A DNA stretch of 64,000 bases, from the NCBI RefSeq assembly GCF_000565175.1, contig NZ_CP006681.1:248001-312000 (forward strand). The letters run 5' to 3'. Shown here piece after piece: positions 48,674 to 57,924 of the stretch (position 1 is its first letter; each line of letters begins with the position of its first letter). The DNA comes from Spiroplasma culicicola AES-1 (GTDB lineage: Bacteria; Bacillota_I; Bacilli_A; Mycoplasmatales; Mycoplasmataceae). Under the pieces are notes generated by a model. It saw only the letters and a list, made by a program, of their open reading frames with translations. It was not told the DNA's origin and searched no databases. The position numbers and the translations under genes were made by a program.

Positions 48674-49345
48674 ATGGGATGATTTGGAAAAAATCTGGAA
48701 TGATGAATCATTTTGATTATTATAGTAATTTGCGTTGTAATTTATTTTGTTATTCCTTGAGAAAAAATTTACAAAAGAAAAAAAGCAAAAGAAGATATTA
48801 CAAATAAACCTGGAAGTCAGCTTGAAAATAAAGAAAATCACAATTCAACTTCATCAGTACCAATGATGGGAATTTACAATTGATTTGGTAAATCACAAGC
48901 AATTAGAAACCGTTCATTAATATATGTGCAACCACAATTAGATAGTTGCGAATTATGTCGTCCATTTGAAAATGAAGTACTTTCACTAGAAGAATATGAT
49001 ACAAAATATATTACAATGAATGAAGCAATTTCAAAGGGATACCACCATATTGGTTGTAAACATATTGATTTAGACTATTTTCCAGGTGATACAAAAATAC
49101 CAACAAAACAATTTAGTGAGCAAGAACAAATTGAAATGCACAATAAAGTATTGGGAATGTATAAATTGGAGAATGATATACGTAATTTAAATTATCGTTT
49201 AGATAATGCAAATGATAGTGAAAATCTTGAACATGAAATTGAAGTTTTAACTCAACAATTAGAAAAATATTGCCAAGAAAATAATCTTAAATTTACTTCA
49301 AAAAGATTAAAAGCTTCTATTTTAGATATTGATAAGTTTTGTTAA
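48674..49345 (+). CDS. Membrane-anchored protein with phage minor-capsid-like zinc motif, 223 aa
   Basis: One membrane segment at about residues 10-28 (WWIILIIIVICVVIYFVI), a basic stop and a soluble domain. The domain has SCELCRPFENEVLSL (Cys92, Cys95), then YITMNEAISKGYHHIGCKHID (partly shown; His125, Cys128, His130) and DYFPGDTK, the C-x2-C ... H-x2-C-x-H plus Y-x-PG layout seen at the end of phage minor capsid protein 2 / head morphogenesis proteins. Then comes a coiled coil. No phage genes are near. It may bind zinc structurally; function unknown. Confidence 0.68.
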
Positions 49346-49385
49346 TTTTTTTGAAAAAAACTGACATTTATAGAAAAAATAAATA

Positions 49386-49391
49386 TATAAT
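49386..49391 (+). promoter_or_regulatory. -10 element TATAAT of the infC operon
   Basis: Consensus hexamer about 105 bases before a leader terminator and 150 bases before infC. Confidence 0.55.
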
Positions 49392-49397
49392 AATTAT

Positions 49398-49531
49398 GGT
49401 TTAGAAGAAGAAGCGCACAAGCTCACCGCCACGTAGAGAAAGCGGTAAATGAAACTTATTTATTATCGATTTTAGATAAAGTTAAATAATTTTGAGTGTG
49501 CTCCTAATCTTTTAAGGCACACTTTTATTTT
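49398..49531 (+). promoter_or_regulatory. infC-rpmI-rplT attenuator leader (L20 leader-like)
   Basis: Terminator: AGTGTGC (49495-49501) with GCACACT (49517-49523) and a T-rich tail just before the ribosome site. The 5' arm can instead pair with AGCGCAC (49412-49418), giving an antiterminator. Between them is a stem ACCGC (49425-49429) with GCGGT (49442-49446). This matches the logic of ribosomal protein L20 leaders of Firmicutes, where excess L20 causes early termination. Confidence 0.72.
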
Positions 49532-49540
49532 GGAGGAAGA

Positions 49541-50071
49541 ATGGCAGACAATAGAAATGCAAAAACAGAATTTGTTAATCGTGAAATTAGAGCAAAACAA
49601 ATTCTAATCATTAAAGAAGATGGTTCAAAAGAAGGACCACTAAATAAATTCGAAGCTTTAAAAATGGCAGAAGAGTTAGGTTTAGATTTACTACAAGTTG
49701 GAATGCAAGACAATACAACAGCAATTGCAAAAATATTGGATTTTGGTAAATTTAAATATGAACAAAAAAGAAAACAACGTGAAAACAAAAAACATCAAGT
49801 TAAAGTTGAAAACAAAGAAATCAGATTAACTGTTGGTATTGGTGATCACGATATGGATACAAAAGCTAGAAAAGCAAGAGAATTTTTAGAAGCCGGAGAT
49901 AGAGTAAAAATTTCTTTAAAATTTAAAGGAAGAGAAATTGCTTACCAACAATTTGGTTTAGAAACTTTAAATAAATTTTATACAAAGATAGAAGATATTG
50001 CTAAAGTTGAAAAAGAAGCAAAATTAAATACTCGTTTCTTAGATATGTATGTAGTGCCTAAAAAAGGTTAA
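49541..50071 (+). CDS. infC: Translation initiation factor IF-3
   Basis: IF-3 with both domains: [21 protein letters not shown] (partly shown), [20 protein letters not shown] and [16 protein letters not shown], then [21 protein letters not shown] (partly shown) and [18 protein letters not shown]. 176 residues. It begins with ATG behind GGAGGA, not the rare AUU start used for self-regulation in enterobacteria. First gene of the infC-rpmI-rplT operon. Confidence 0.96.
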   Translation: MADNRNAKTEFVNREIRAKQILIIKEDGSKEGPLNKFEALKMAEELGLDLLQVGMQDNTTAIAKILDFGKFKYEQKRKQRENKKHQVKVENKEIRLTVGIGDHDMDTKARKAREFLEAGDRVKISLKFKGREIAYQQFGLETLNKFYTKIEDIAKVEKEAKLNTRFLDMYVVPKKG

Positions 50072-50093
50072 TTATTTAAAGGGAGGAAAAGTT

Positions 50094-50288
50094 ATGCCAA
50101 AAATGAAAACAAAAAGCTCTTTAGCAAAAAGAGTTAAAAAAACAGGATCTGGTAAACTAAAAAGAGGTCACGCTTATAGATCTCACTTAGCACAAAACAA
50201 AACCACAAAACAAAAAAGACATCTTAAAAAATCTTCATTTGTATCAGCTGGAGACATGAAACGTCTAAAAGGATTATTACAAAACTAA
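50094..50288 (+). CDS. rpmI: Ribosomal protein L35
   Basis: 64-residue very basic protein, [20 protein letters not shown] then [15 protein letters not shown] and [10 protein letters not shown], the bL35 pattern. RBS GGGAGGAAAAG at 50080. Middle gene of the operon. Confidence 0.96.
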   Translation: MPKMKTKSSLAKRVKKTGSGKLKRGHAYRSHLAQNKTTKQKRHLKKSSFVSAGDMKRLKGLLQN

Positions 50289-50305
50289 AAGGTAGGTAGG
50301 AAATT

Positions 50306-50671
50306 ATGGCAAGAGTTAAATTTGGAAAAGTAACAAGAGCAAGAAGAAAACGTTGAATCAAAAGAGCAAAAGGATACTACGGAACAAAGAAAGCAAATTA
50401 CAAAAAAGCTCATGAACAAGTTGTACGTTCAATGCATTATGCATTTGTTGGACGTAAATTAAGAAAACGTGACTTTAGAAAATTATGAATTGTACGTATT
50501 AATGCTGCTGTTAGACCTTTAGGATTAAGCTATTCAAAATTTATGAATGGTGTAAAATTAGCTGGTATCGATATCAACAGAAAAATGCTATCAGAATTAG
50601 CAATTCATGAACCAAAACAATTTGAATTAATTGTTGAGGCTTCAAAAAAAGCTTTAAGCGCTAAAAAATAA
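50306..50671 (+). CDS. rplT: Ribosomal protein L20
   Basis: 121-residue bL20: [56 protein letters not shown] and the C-terminal [13 protein letters not shown]. In Firmicutes it represses its own operon through the leader RNA; the leader here fits that. RBS AGGTAGG. Ends with a terminator. Confidence 0.97.
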
Positions 50672-50685
50672 GATGTTTAAATAAT

Positions 50686-50713
50686 AAGACAAAGATAATT
50701 CTTTGTCTTTTTT
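50686..50713 (+). terminator. Terminator after rplT
   Basis: Stem AAGACAAAG/CTTTGTCTT with a six-base loop and T run. Confidence 0.88.
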
Positions 50714-50777
50714 ATAATTTAAAGCTCTAAAAAATATCAATTTTTGTTTACAATAATATGTATGAGAGGAAGAACAA

Positions 50778-51116
50778 ATGGCAAAACTAAGGAACGGGAT
50801 TGTTGAGTTTGAAAAAAATGATGTAGAAGCAGGTTGAAATAATGCACCAAGTTTGGTTAATAAACCAGAAAATGAATATCGCATGTGTTATATTTGTAAA
50901 TTTCACATGATTAAAGATGAATTTGATAATGAATTAATGGGTCAATTTGGATGGGTTGTTGACATTATTAATTTAAAAACAATGGATTTTATTGCAAATA
51001 ATTTTATAGCAGTACATCCTCAATGTATTGATTTTCGACCAAAAGCAGATTGCACAAAAATTATTAAAAAAGTTAAATCAATGCAATGAAAATTTGATGA
51101 GGATGCATTTAAATAA
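50778..51116 (+). CDS. Unknown protein with CxxC and HPQC, 112 aa
   Basis: Not recognised. Starts at 50778 (MAKLRNGIVEFEKND), AGAGGAAG upstream; a shorter frame after a TGA would lose the N-terminus. The pieces MCYICKFHMIKDE and VHPQCIDFRP together offer C-x2-C-x2-H and H-x2-C, a possible zinc site. Soluble. Own promoter region after the rplT terminator. Confidence 0.66.
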
Positions 51117-51141
51117 GTTTAATCAATTTTAAAAATTAAAG

Positions 51142-51147
51142 TATAAT
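51142..51147 (+). promoter_or_regulatory. -10 element TATAAT before the 51177 gene
   Basis: Consensus hexamer 30 bases before the ATG. Confidence 0.5.
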
Positions 51148-51176
51148 TAAAATATTGAAAGGACTGATCAGAAAAA

Positions 51177-52961
51177 ATGATAAATGTAGGTCAATCTAAT
51201 CGAAAAATAACAAAAATAGTTGCGGGTAGTTTAATGCTATTAACAATTTTTTTAATTTTTATTAGATTATTTTTTAGTGGGCTTGGTACTTATGGTAGAT
51301 GGAATCAATGAGATTATGCTCGTGATCCAAATACTGGAAGTGTCATTGAAGATGGGGGATATCAATCTGCAGGGTTTGATATGCTCTATGTAATACTGTT
51401 ATTTTTTAGTTATTTTGGAGTTGTCATCACAACAATAACAGCTCTATGATTTTTTGTTTTGGCATTTTTTGATAAAACAAATGTTCATACAAATAAATTC
51501 ACAAAATATACAAGTGGATTAGCAATTACAGTATGAAATTTAACAAGTATGGTAGTATTTTTATTTATATTACTACCAACAAGTGTAAAAGATGGTTCAT
51601 TTGATGGAACAAATATGGATCCTTCATGATGAATTTCAAATTTGATTCTATATGTGGTAATTCCATTATTTACATTTGTGTTCTTTGCTTTCTATTATGA
51701 GGGTAGAACAAACATGAAATTGGTTGATGTTTTTAAAATAAAACAAATTATGAGCATCTTATTATTGCCAATTATTTATTTTGCATTAATTAGTGCAAAA
51801 TCATACTTACTATATTCAACATATGTAAGCGAATATGCAGATAAATATGCAAATATTATTAGTTTATGAGTATATCCATTCTTAAACTTTAATCAAACAA
51901 CAATGGGATTAAATTCTGGAATTATATTTGCAATAGTTATAATCATAGCATTAGTTTCACTTATGGGTTTAAGTACAGGATTACTTGCTTTAACTTTAAA
52001 AGTTGATGGTAAAAAATTTAACAATGAAGCATATAAAGTTGAAGAAACTGAATTTAATAATTCAAAAAGTTTAATGACTTTAAAAGATTTTAAAACTACA
52101 AAACATTACTTCAAATTAGTAGTTGCTCTTGCTTCTGCTGCAATGTTAGTTTTAGCTCTATATTCTTCATATGCATCTGCAAATGGAGATGAAGGTAATA
52201 GATACAATAAATTTGTATTGTTCAATGAAGGAGATGAAAATCCAATAAGAATTGGAGGAGATTTAATTACTTCATGAAACTTTGCATTAGGAATGTTTAC
52301 ATTCCAATCAAACTTATTAGTATCTGCATGATTTATTGTAGCTTTTATTAAAGGAGGCAATGAACATAAAGGTAAATTTACAAATTATCAATGAAGTTTA
52401 GCAATTTCAGGATACATTACTGTAACTTTTATTATTTTTAATTGTTTAATGTTGCCAACAATTCATACAGCTGGAACAGTTGATGGAAATCAAGCAACTT
52501 TATCTTGATGAATTGTAAATATCTTATTGCATACAGTATTTCCTTTATGCATGATTTTCTACTTTGTATTTTGATATAAAAAAGAAAATTTTGGAACAAC
52601 AAAAGAATTATTTTCAAAAAGAAGAGTTATTGCAATTATTTCTTATCCAATATTCTATGCTTTATTTATTCTTGTTAGAGGAGAAATTTTATTTGCATCT
52701 TGAGGACAAAATTATTGATACTCAAAAGGAGCATGATTGTGACCTTATCCATTCTTAAACGTAAGAAATAGTGGATGACTTGGTTTACCAGGATGAGGGG
52801 CATTAATCTTTGCAGTGGGATTAATTAGTTCAATTTTAATTGGAACAAGTAGTTTATATAATTGATCTGTAAATAAATTAGAATTAAAAGCAAATAATAA
52901 AGTTGAAAAACAACCAAAAAAAGTAATAAAAAAAGATACTAAAAAAGCAGCAAATAAATAA
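51177..52961 (+). CDS. Duplicated multi-span membrane protein, 594 aa
   Basis: About twelve membrane segments in two related halves. Each half holds a LPTxxxxG...SWWI segment, a LxxxxxPLxxxxxF segment, a KKENFG/EGRTNM loop and a YPFLN motif (WVYPFLNFN in the first, WPYPFLNVR in the second). This is an internal tandem duplication of a six-span unit, similar to the Mollicute DUF1600/Pr6Pr-like membrane proteins as far as can be told by eye. The C-terminus is a Lys-rich cytoplasmic tail. RBS GAAAGGA. Function unknown. Confidence 0.78.
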
Positions 52962-52994
52962 TAAAAAGATATTCATTCTTTTTACATATAGTAA

Positions 52995-53023
52995 AAATGG
53001 GCTTCTCCTAGAACCCATTTTTT
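52995..53023 (+). terminator. Terminator after the duplicated membrane protein
   Basis: Stem AAATGGG/CCCATTT with a twelve-base loop and T tail. Confidence 0.78.
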
Positions 53024-53050
53024 GCATTTAATTGTATTTTATAGTCATAT

Positions 53051-53059
53051 TGATATAAT
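53051..53059 (+). promoter_or_regulatory. Extended -10 TGATATAAT before the 53089 gene
   Basis: TGnTATAAT element 30 bases before the ATG of the small Cys-motif protein. Confidence 0.58.
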
Positions 53060-53088
53060 TAGTTTAAATCTTAAAGGGGGAAATTAAT

Positions 53089-53346
53089 ATGCCAAAAGAT
53101 TTAAACAATTTAGTAGAAATTAGAGAAATTAATGGGGGAGACTTTTCACCAATCGTTTCTGCATTAGATTCAGGTAAAACATTACTTTGAGCAGTTAAAA
53201 GAGGGGATTTAGTTAACCAAGCTTTAGCTGAAGGAAGAGTTGAATTATTGAATGCAAACTGTGAATTAAAAGAAGAAGCAGCAAATTGTGGAACTTGTGG
53301 ATGTGGTGAACCCGCTGATGCATTAGTTTACCTATGAAGAGACTAA
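53089..53346 (+). CDS. Small Cys-motif protein, 85 aa
   Basis: Not recognised. Soluble; the C-terminal part holds NANCELKEEAANCGTCGCGEP, with a C-x2-C-x-C cluster and one earlier Cys, a likely metal site. It has a strong ribosome site (AAGGGGG), an extended -10 and its own terminator, and many C-ending codons, so it is probably well expressed. A metal carrier or redox role is possible. Confidence 0.72.
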
Positions 53347-53352
53347 AATAAT

Positions 53353-53378
53353 AAAAATCCTTTTAAAAGGATTTTTTT
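53353..53378. terminator. Bidirectional terminator between convergent genes
   Basis: Perfect stem AAAAATCCTTTT/AAAAGGATTTTT followed by T; it abuts the trpS stop on the minus strand. Confidence 0.86.
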
Positions 53379-54390
53379 ATTTTCTTTTATAGTTTAGTCC
53401 AGTTAAGTTTTGAACTTTGGTTAATTTTTTATGAGCAATTTTTCTTGCTTTATTTGCTCCAAGTTCTAATCATTCATCAACTTGTTGAGAATTAAATAAT
53501 TCATTATATCTTGTTTGAATTTTTGAAAGCAATTCTACTACAACATCTGCAACTTCATCTTTTAAAATACCATAATCTTTACCTTCAAAATGAGTTTCAA
53601 CTTCCTCCATTGTTTTGCTTGTTAAAGAAGAGTAAATAGTTAATAAATTACTTACTCCAGGTTTGTTTTCTGGATCATATTTAATTAAATTCTCTGAATC
53701 GGTTATTGCTGATTTAATTTTTTTTCTAACTACATCTAAATCATCTAGTAAAGCAATGTAACTTTTTGGGTTACTTGCAGATTTCGACATTTTTTTACTT
53801 GGATCTTGTAAATCCATGATTTTTGAACCTAATTTAGGAGTGTATTCTTGAGGAATACTAAACATTTCTCCAAATTTATTGTTCATTCTTTCAGCAATAT
53901 TACGCGTTAATTCAATATGTTGTTTTTGATCTTTTCCTACAGGAACAAAAGCTGGATCATATAAAAGAATGTCTGCAGCCATTAGTGAAGGATAAATTAA
54001 TAAACCTGTAGGAATAAATTCAGTTCCATTTTCTGATTTAATTTTAGTTGATTTATCTTTAAATTGAGTCATTCTTTGCAATTCACCAATTGTTGTATTG
54101 CAAGTTAAAATTCACCCCAATTGAGCATGTTCTAAAACGTCACTTTGTACAAAAACTGTCGATTTATTGGGATCTAGTCCACATGCAAAATATAAAGTCA
54201 CTAAGCTTTTGATATTTTTTCTCAAAATGTCTTTTTCAATTGGAACAGTAATACCATGCAAATTGGCTACAAAGATATACATTTCAAATTCTTCTTGTAA
54301 AGCAACAAAGTTTTTTAATGCTCCGATATAATTCCCTAAAGTAATTTGCCCAGTTGTAGTTATTGCTGATAACATTCTTTTTTTATCCAT
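53377..54390 (-). CDS. trpS: Tryptophanyl-tRNA synthetase
   Basis: Class I synthetase charging tRNA-Trp, which in this organism must also serve UGA codons. TTTGQITLGNYIGALKNF is the HIGH-equivalent region (here TLGNYIG), then FACGLDPNKSTVFVQSDV, LIYPSLMAADILLY, VPVGKDQKQHIELTRNIAER and the KMSKSASN loop. 337 residues, full length. Its own gene contains UGA Trp codons (for example after LEHAQLG), so a UGA-reading tRNA is needed to make it. Start at 54390 has AAAGGAG upstream. Confidence 0.95.
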
Positions 54391-54496
54391 AAAATATTCT
54401 CCTTTTTAAAAACATTTAAACAATGTAATTATACATTTTAATATATTTTTGTAAAATATATTAGTAAAATAATAAAAGTTAAAGGGAGAAAAAAAT

Positions 54497-55300
54497 ATGT
54501 TTAAATTTAGTTTAATAAAAAATGATTATCAATCTAGTAATGGGTTTAGCAGTGAATTGATTGAAAATCTAATTGCAAGGGGCAATATTCTTGATGAAAA
54601 AGATCCAGATTATGTTTTTGTAGTTGGGGGAGATGGAACTTTTTTAAAGGCTGTTCAAATTTATCAAAATATATTAGACAAAGTTAATTTTATCCCTTTT
54701 AAATCAGGGGGTATTGGTTTTTTTACTAATAAGAATCGTATTGATGAGCTTGAAACTATTTTAGAAATGATTGATACTCAAAGTTATTTTGAAAATAGTT
54801 ATGAATTACTTGAAATTAAAAATGGTGATAATAAGTTTTACATTACAAATGAAGCCAAAATTTTAAATGAAAAATCTGCAGTTTATATTAAGGTTTACAT
54901 TAATGATGAATATTTAGAAACTTTCCATGGAACAGGTCTTGTAGTTTCTACTTCATCGGGAAGTACAGGATATATGAAATCAGCGGGGGGATCAATAATT
55001 TTACCCAAAGATGCTGGTATCTATCAAATTCAGGAATTATTTCCAATAAGTACTAATAAATATCGCACTTTAAATGCTCCAATGATTTTAAATAGTAATT
55101 ATAAATTAACTTTAATTTTAGAAGATACAAATGAATTATTAATTTGTGATACTCAAGAAAGAAAAATTGTTGATAAAACAATTGAAATTAGTTTAAGTAA
55201 AACAAAAATTAATGTTGTAAGTCATATTGCCCCAAGAGATGTATTTGAAATTGGAGTTTTACGTGACATTTTTATCAGAGATAAAGAGCAGGTTAACTAA
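54497..55300 (+). CDS. nadK: NAD kinase
   Basis: Makes NADP from NAD and ATP. The VVGGDGTFLKAVQIY motif (catalytic GGDGT), NEAKILNEKSA (NE/D site), and GTGLVVSTSSGSTGYMKSAGG are all there, with ISPI-like end FPIST. 267 residues, normal. RBS AAAGGGAG at 54481. Its stop overlaps the next start (TAATG). Confidence 0.94.
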   Translation: MFKFSLIKNDYQSSNGFSSELIENLIARGNILDEKDPDYVFVVGGDGTFLKAVQIYQNILDKVNFIPFKSGGIGFFTNKNRIDELETILEMIDTQSYFENSYELLEIKNGDNKFYITNEAKILNEKSAVYIKVYINDEYLETFHGTGLVVSTSSGSTGYMKSAGGSIILPKDAGIYQIQELFPISTNKYRTLNAPMILNSNYKLTLILEDTNELLICDTQERKIVDKTIEISLSKTKINVVSHIAPRDVFEIGVLRDIFIRDKEQVN

Positions 55301-55662
55301 TGGAATTAATTGCTTTAATAGCAGTAGCTATTACCTTTACTGTTTGTATCTTATCAATCATTGTTTATTTAAAGATTTCAAAAAGAATGGTTATAAAATA
55401 TTCAAAAAATAAATTATTAAATGATACTAGTGCATTTACATATAAAAATATTGTAAATGCGCTTGGAACAATTGAAAATATTGTCAAAGTTGAAGAAAAC
55501 AAGATTTTTTTAGTATCAATTAGTTTAGTTGATAAAAAACAACTTAAAAAGTTAACAGTTAAATATCAGATTGAACAAGACTACATAATTTTATCTGTTA
55601 AAGGATTTGATATTAATAATTTTTATAAAAAATTAACTTTAAATATAGAAAAAAGCAACTAA
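55300..55662 (+). CDS. Membrane-anchored EIIB-like protein, 120 aa
   Basis: One N-terminal membrane segment (IALIAVAITFTVCILSIIVYL) and a soluble domain whose NIVNALGTIENIVKVE, SISLVDKKQLKK and KYQIEQDYIILSVKG look like the fold of a PTS glucose-type IIB domain without the phosphorylated Cys. That resemblance is by eye and weak. ATG overlaps the nadK stop, so it is translationally coupled with nadK. Confidence 0.62.
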   Translation: MELIALIAVAITFTVCILSIIVYLKISKRMVIKYSKNKLLNDTSAFTYKNIVNALGTIENIVKVEENKIFLVSISLVDKKQLKKLTVKYQIEQDYIILSVKGFDINNFYKKLTLNIEKSN

Positions 55663-55674
55663 TGTTGCTTTTTT
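55649..55674. terminator. Bidirectional terminator
   Basis: Stem AAAAGCAAC/GTTGCTTTT around the plus-strand stop codon, between convergent genes. Confidence 0.82.
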
Positions 55675-55974
55675 CTAACGATATTTACGTTTGTAAGCAT
55701 AACTGCCACCAATTAGAGTACGAGCATTATAACCTTGCTCTCTTAAAAAGCGTGCAGCTTCTCCACTTCTATTTCCAGCATTGCAAACTGTGACAATTAA
55801 ACGATTTTTATCATCTCCTAAATAATTTTTATAATTCATTTGTAAATCATTTAGTTCAATGTTATTTGCATTTGGAACTCTAAATAAAGTTTCAAATTCA
55901 TTGCGTGTTCTTACATCGATCACAAGAGCTTCATTTTCAATTTCTTTAAATTCTTCAACAGAAATATCTATCAT
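55675..55974 (-). CDS. Single-domain rhodanese-like sulfurtransferase
   Basis: 99 residues: ISVEEFKEIENEALVIDVRT opening with the usual VIDVRT, the loop VCNAGNRSGEAARFLRE with active Cys64, and the closing LIGGSYAYKRK. Intact catalytic Cys suggests persulfide transfer or thiol chemistry. RBS AGGTGAA. Alone on the minus strand before the ABC transporter genes. Confidence 0.9.
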   Translation of the reverse strand: MIDISVEEFKEIENEALVIDVRTRNEFETLFRVPNANNIELNDLQMNYKNYLGDDKNRLIVTVCNAGNRSGEAARFLREQGYNARTLIGGSYAYKRKYR

Positions 55975-56021
55975 TTTTTATTCACCTCAAGGTAATTATA
56001 ACTATCTAAATAGAAAAAACT

Positions 56022-56771
56022 TTAATAATTAAGTTGTTTATTTCTTTTTATGATTAAAAAGATAAATAAACCAATTCCAGAAATTGAAATAATTAAATTT
56101 AGATATTTAACTCAATTATCAAAGCCAATAGTATTTGCTAAAGAAAATAAAGGCAAATATTGGAAAATCATTAAAAGTAAATTATTATTTAACTCATCAT
56201 TAAAAGCAGCAATACTTAAAAAAGTTATTCAAAATAAATAATAAAGAGCAAAAAATAAGAAATATTTAAATACTTTATATTTATTTTGTAAAAAAGTTCC
56301 TAGATAAGTTATTAATAAACTAACAAAAAGGATATTTAATTGAATATTAAATAACATAAAATAGAGCTCTCAAATATCTTCTTTTTTAAAATAAGCAATA
56401 AATATGGTTATAAAGAAACAATTTAATAATAATTTTATTATTGTAAATATGGCAATGAAAGTTAAATTGAATTTAACTAAATATTGGCGATTTGAACCAC
56501 AATATAAGATAAAACGATAGTTTTTATCAGAGACATTATCAATTAATGTTTTATATGAAATTAATAAAATTTCTGTTAATCCAGTAAACATTAATGTGAC
56601 AAACATAAAAGTATAAATTCCATCTCCAACTTTATCATCTACATTTAAAATAAAATTAATTAAAGGTCCAATTGCAACCATAATTCAAAGAATTGTTGTT
56701 ACAAGAATAATATAAATATTAGTTCTTATAATATAACCAGCTATTGTTTTTATTTTTATAAAATTATTCAT
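56022..56771 (-). CDS. ABC-2-like transporter membrane protein, 249 aa
   Basis: Six hydrophobic segments (about residues 8-35, 45-70, 96-120, 130-152, 160-180 and 215-240), no signal peptide. It starts inside the last eight bases of the ATPase gene (overlap 56764-56771), so both are translated as one unit; this and the size mark it as the permease of that transporter. The frame stays open only with TGA as Trp. No sequence motif gives the substrate. Confidence 0.78.
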
Positions 56772-57471
56772 GATTTAGATCTCCTATGTCAAAACTTTGG
56801 TTATATTGATTAATAAACTTATCTTTATCATTAATTGTTATTACATCACTTATTTGTTTTTGATTTAAAATAATTGCTTTTGAACAAACTTCAACAATTT
56901 CTTCTAAAATATGTGAACAATATATGACTGTTTTTGTAATTAGTTCAGTATTAATATAGTTAATTAATTTGGTTTTACTAACTGGATCTAAACCTGAAGT
57001 TATTTCATCAAAAATATATAAATCTTGTTCAAAACACAAAGAAGTACAAATTTTTAATTTTTGTCGCATTCCTGTTGAAAGATCTCTAATTAAAGTTGAT
57101 GAATAAATATCAAAATTAAATAGTTCACTTAATTCTGTTAATTTATTTTCACGACCTAGTGTTAATTTTAAAATATAGTCAACATAAGTGACAACTCGCA
57201 TATTTTCAGGTAAATCATTTTCATTTGAAATGTAGCAAATATTTTTAAGGTTAAATTTATTGTCTTTTATATTTAGATTATTAATTTCAATTTTGCCTTT
57301 CTTAGTTGTCAATAAGTCCAAAATTAGTTTTATTAGTGTAGTTTTTCCTGATCCATTATATCCAATTAAAGCTATATGATCTTGTTTTTCAATTTTTAGA
57401 TTAATATTTTTTAATACTTCTTTCTTTCCAAAATTTTTATTTAAATCTTTTATAGTTATCATTTCATTCAA
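56764..57471 (-). CDS. ABC transporter ATPase, 235 aa
   Basis: Walker A LIGYNGSGKTTLIKLIL, Q-loop ICYISNENDLPENM (Q replaced by Asn/Glu area, so less typical), signature LSTGMRQKLKICTSL, Walker B LYIFDEITSGLDP with the catalytic Glu, and switch His YCSHILEE. This is the drug/bacteriocin immunity-type (CcmA/ABC-2) ATPase. It lies divergent from the papain-like peptidase gene, with a 450-base gap, so export of a peptide or immunity is possible (inference). Confidence 0.9.
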   Translation of the reverse strand: MNEMITIKDLNKNFGKKEVLKNINLKIEKQDHIALIGYNGSGKTTLIKLILDLLTTKKGKIEINNLNIKDNKFNLKNICYISNENDLPENMRVVTYVDYILKLTLGRENKLTELSELFNFDIYSSTLIRDLSTGMRQKLKICTSLCFEQDLYIFDEITSGLDPVSKTKLINYINTELITKTVIYCSHILEEIVEVCSKAIILNQKQISDVITINDKDKFINQYNQSFDIGDLNHE

Positions 57472-57924
57472 TCCTTTTTCAAAAAAATTATAATTATTAA
57501 TTTAAAAAATAGTAATATTAATTTTTTAATTTTACAGTTAAGTATTGTTGTTTATAAAAACATTAATAAAATAGTCATTTCTATAGAATTGTAGTATCTA
57601 TAAATTCTAGTATTGCACTTATTTGCCACCAAGACTTAAAGGTAAAATTAAAGATTTTTTCACTAATTTATTGTTTATTAATATTTGTTTCACTTAAAAG
57701 TGTTATACAATTGAGATAGGCCATACAATGATAAATATATCTTTGGATTTATCATTAACAATGCACAGCCAAATATAATAAATTCTAAAGCAATTAAATA
57801 TTCTACTATTATATAAGTGAAAGGCTAATTTATTTTAAAATTTAAAAATTCAATTATTAAATCTTTATGCCAAATTGTAATTTGAATTCTAATTAGTTTT
57901 TATTAAAAGGGGGAAATAATATTT
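57472..57924. other. Gap between the divergent ABC and peptidase genes
   Basis: 453 bases without a gene. It holds AT-rich promoter-like sequence on both sides, a 22-base element at 57631-57652 that is repeated at 60187-60208, an inverted repeat GATAAAT/ATTTATC near 57730-57752, and a strong GGGGGA ribosome site for the peptidase at its end. It may contain decayed insertion-sequence ends. Confidence 0.55.
57631..57652 (+). repeat. 22-base direct repeat, left copy
   Basis: Matches 60187-60208 at 21 of 22 bases in the same orientation, with TTTGCCA also shared just before it. The two copies bracket the peptidase, lipoprotein and transposase remnant. Confidence 0.65.

Noticed and set aside
48674-49345. 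Prophage fragment
   Set aside because: Only one domain resembles a phage protein, it is fused to a membrane anchor, and both sides are housekeeping or PTS genes.
56050-56241. Plus-strand ORF opposite the ABC permease
   Set aside because: The minus strand codes a continuous 249-residue membrane protein that overlaps the ATPase gene; the plus ORF has no RBS.
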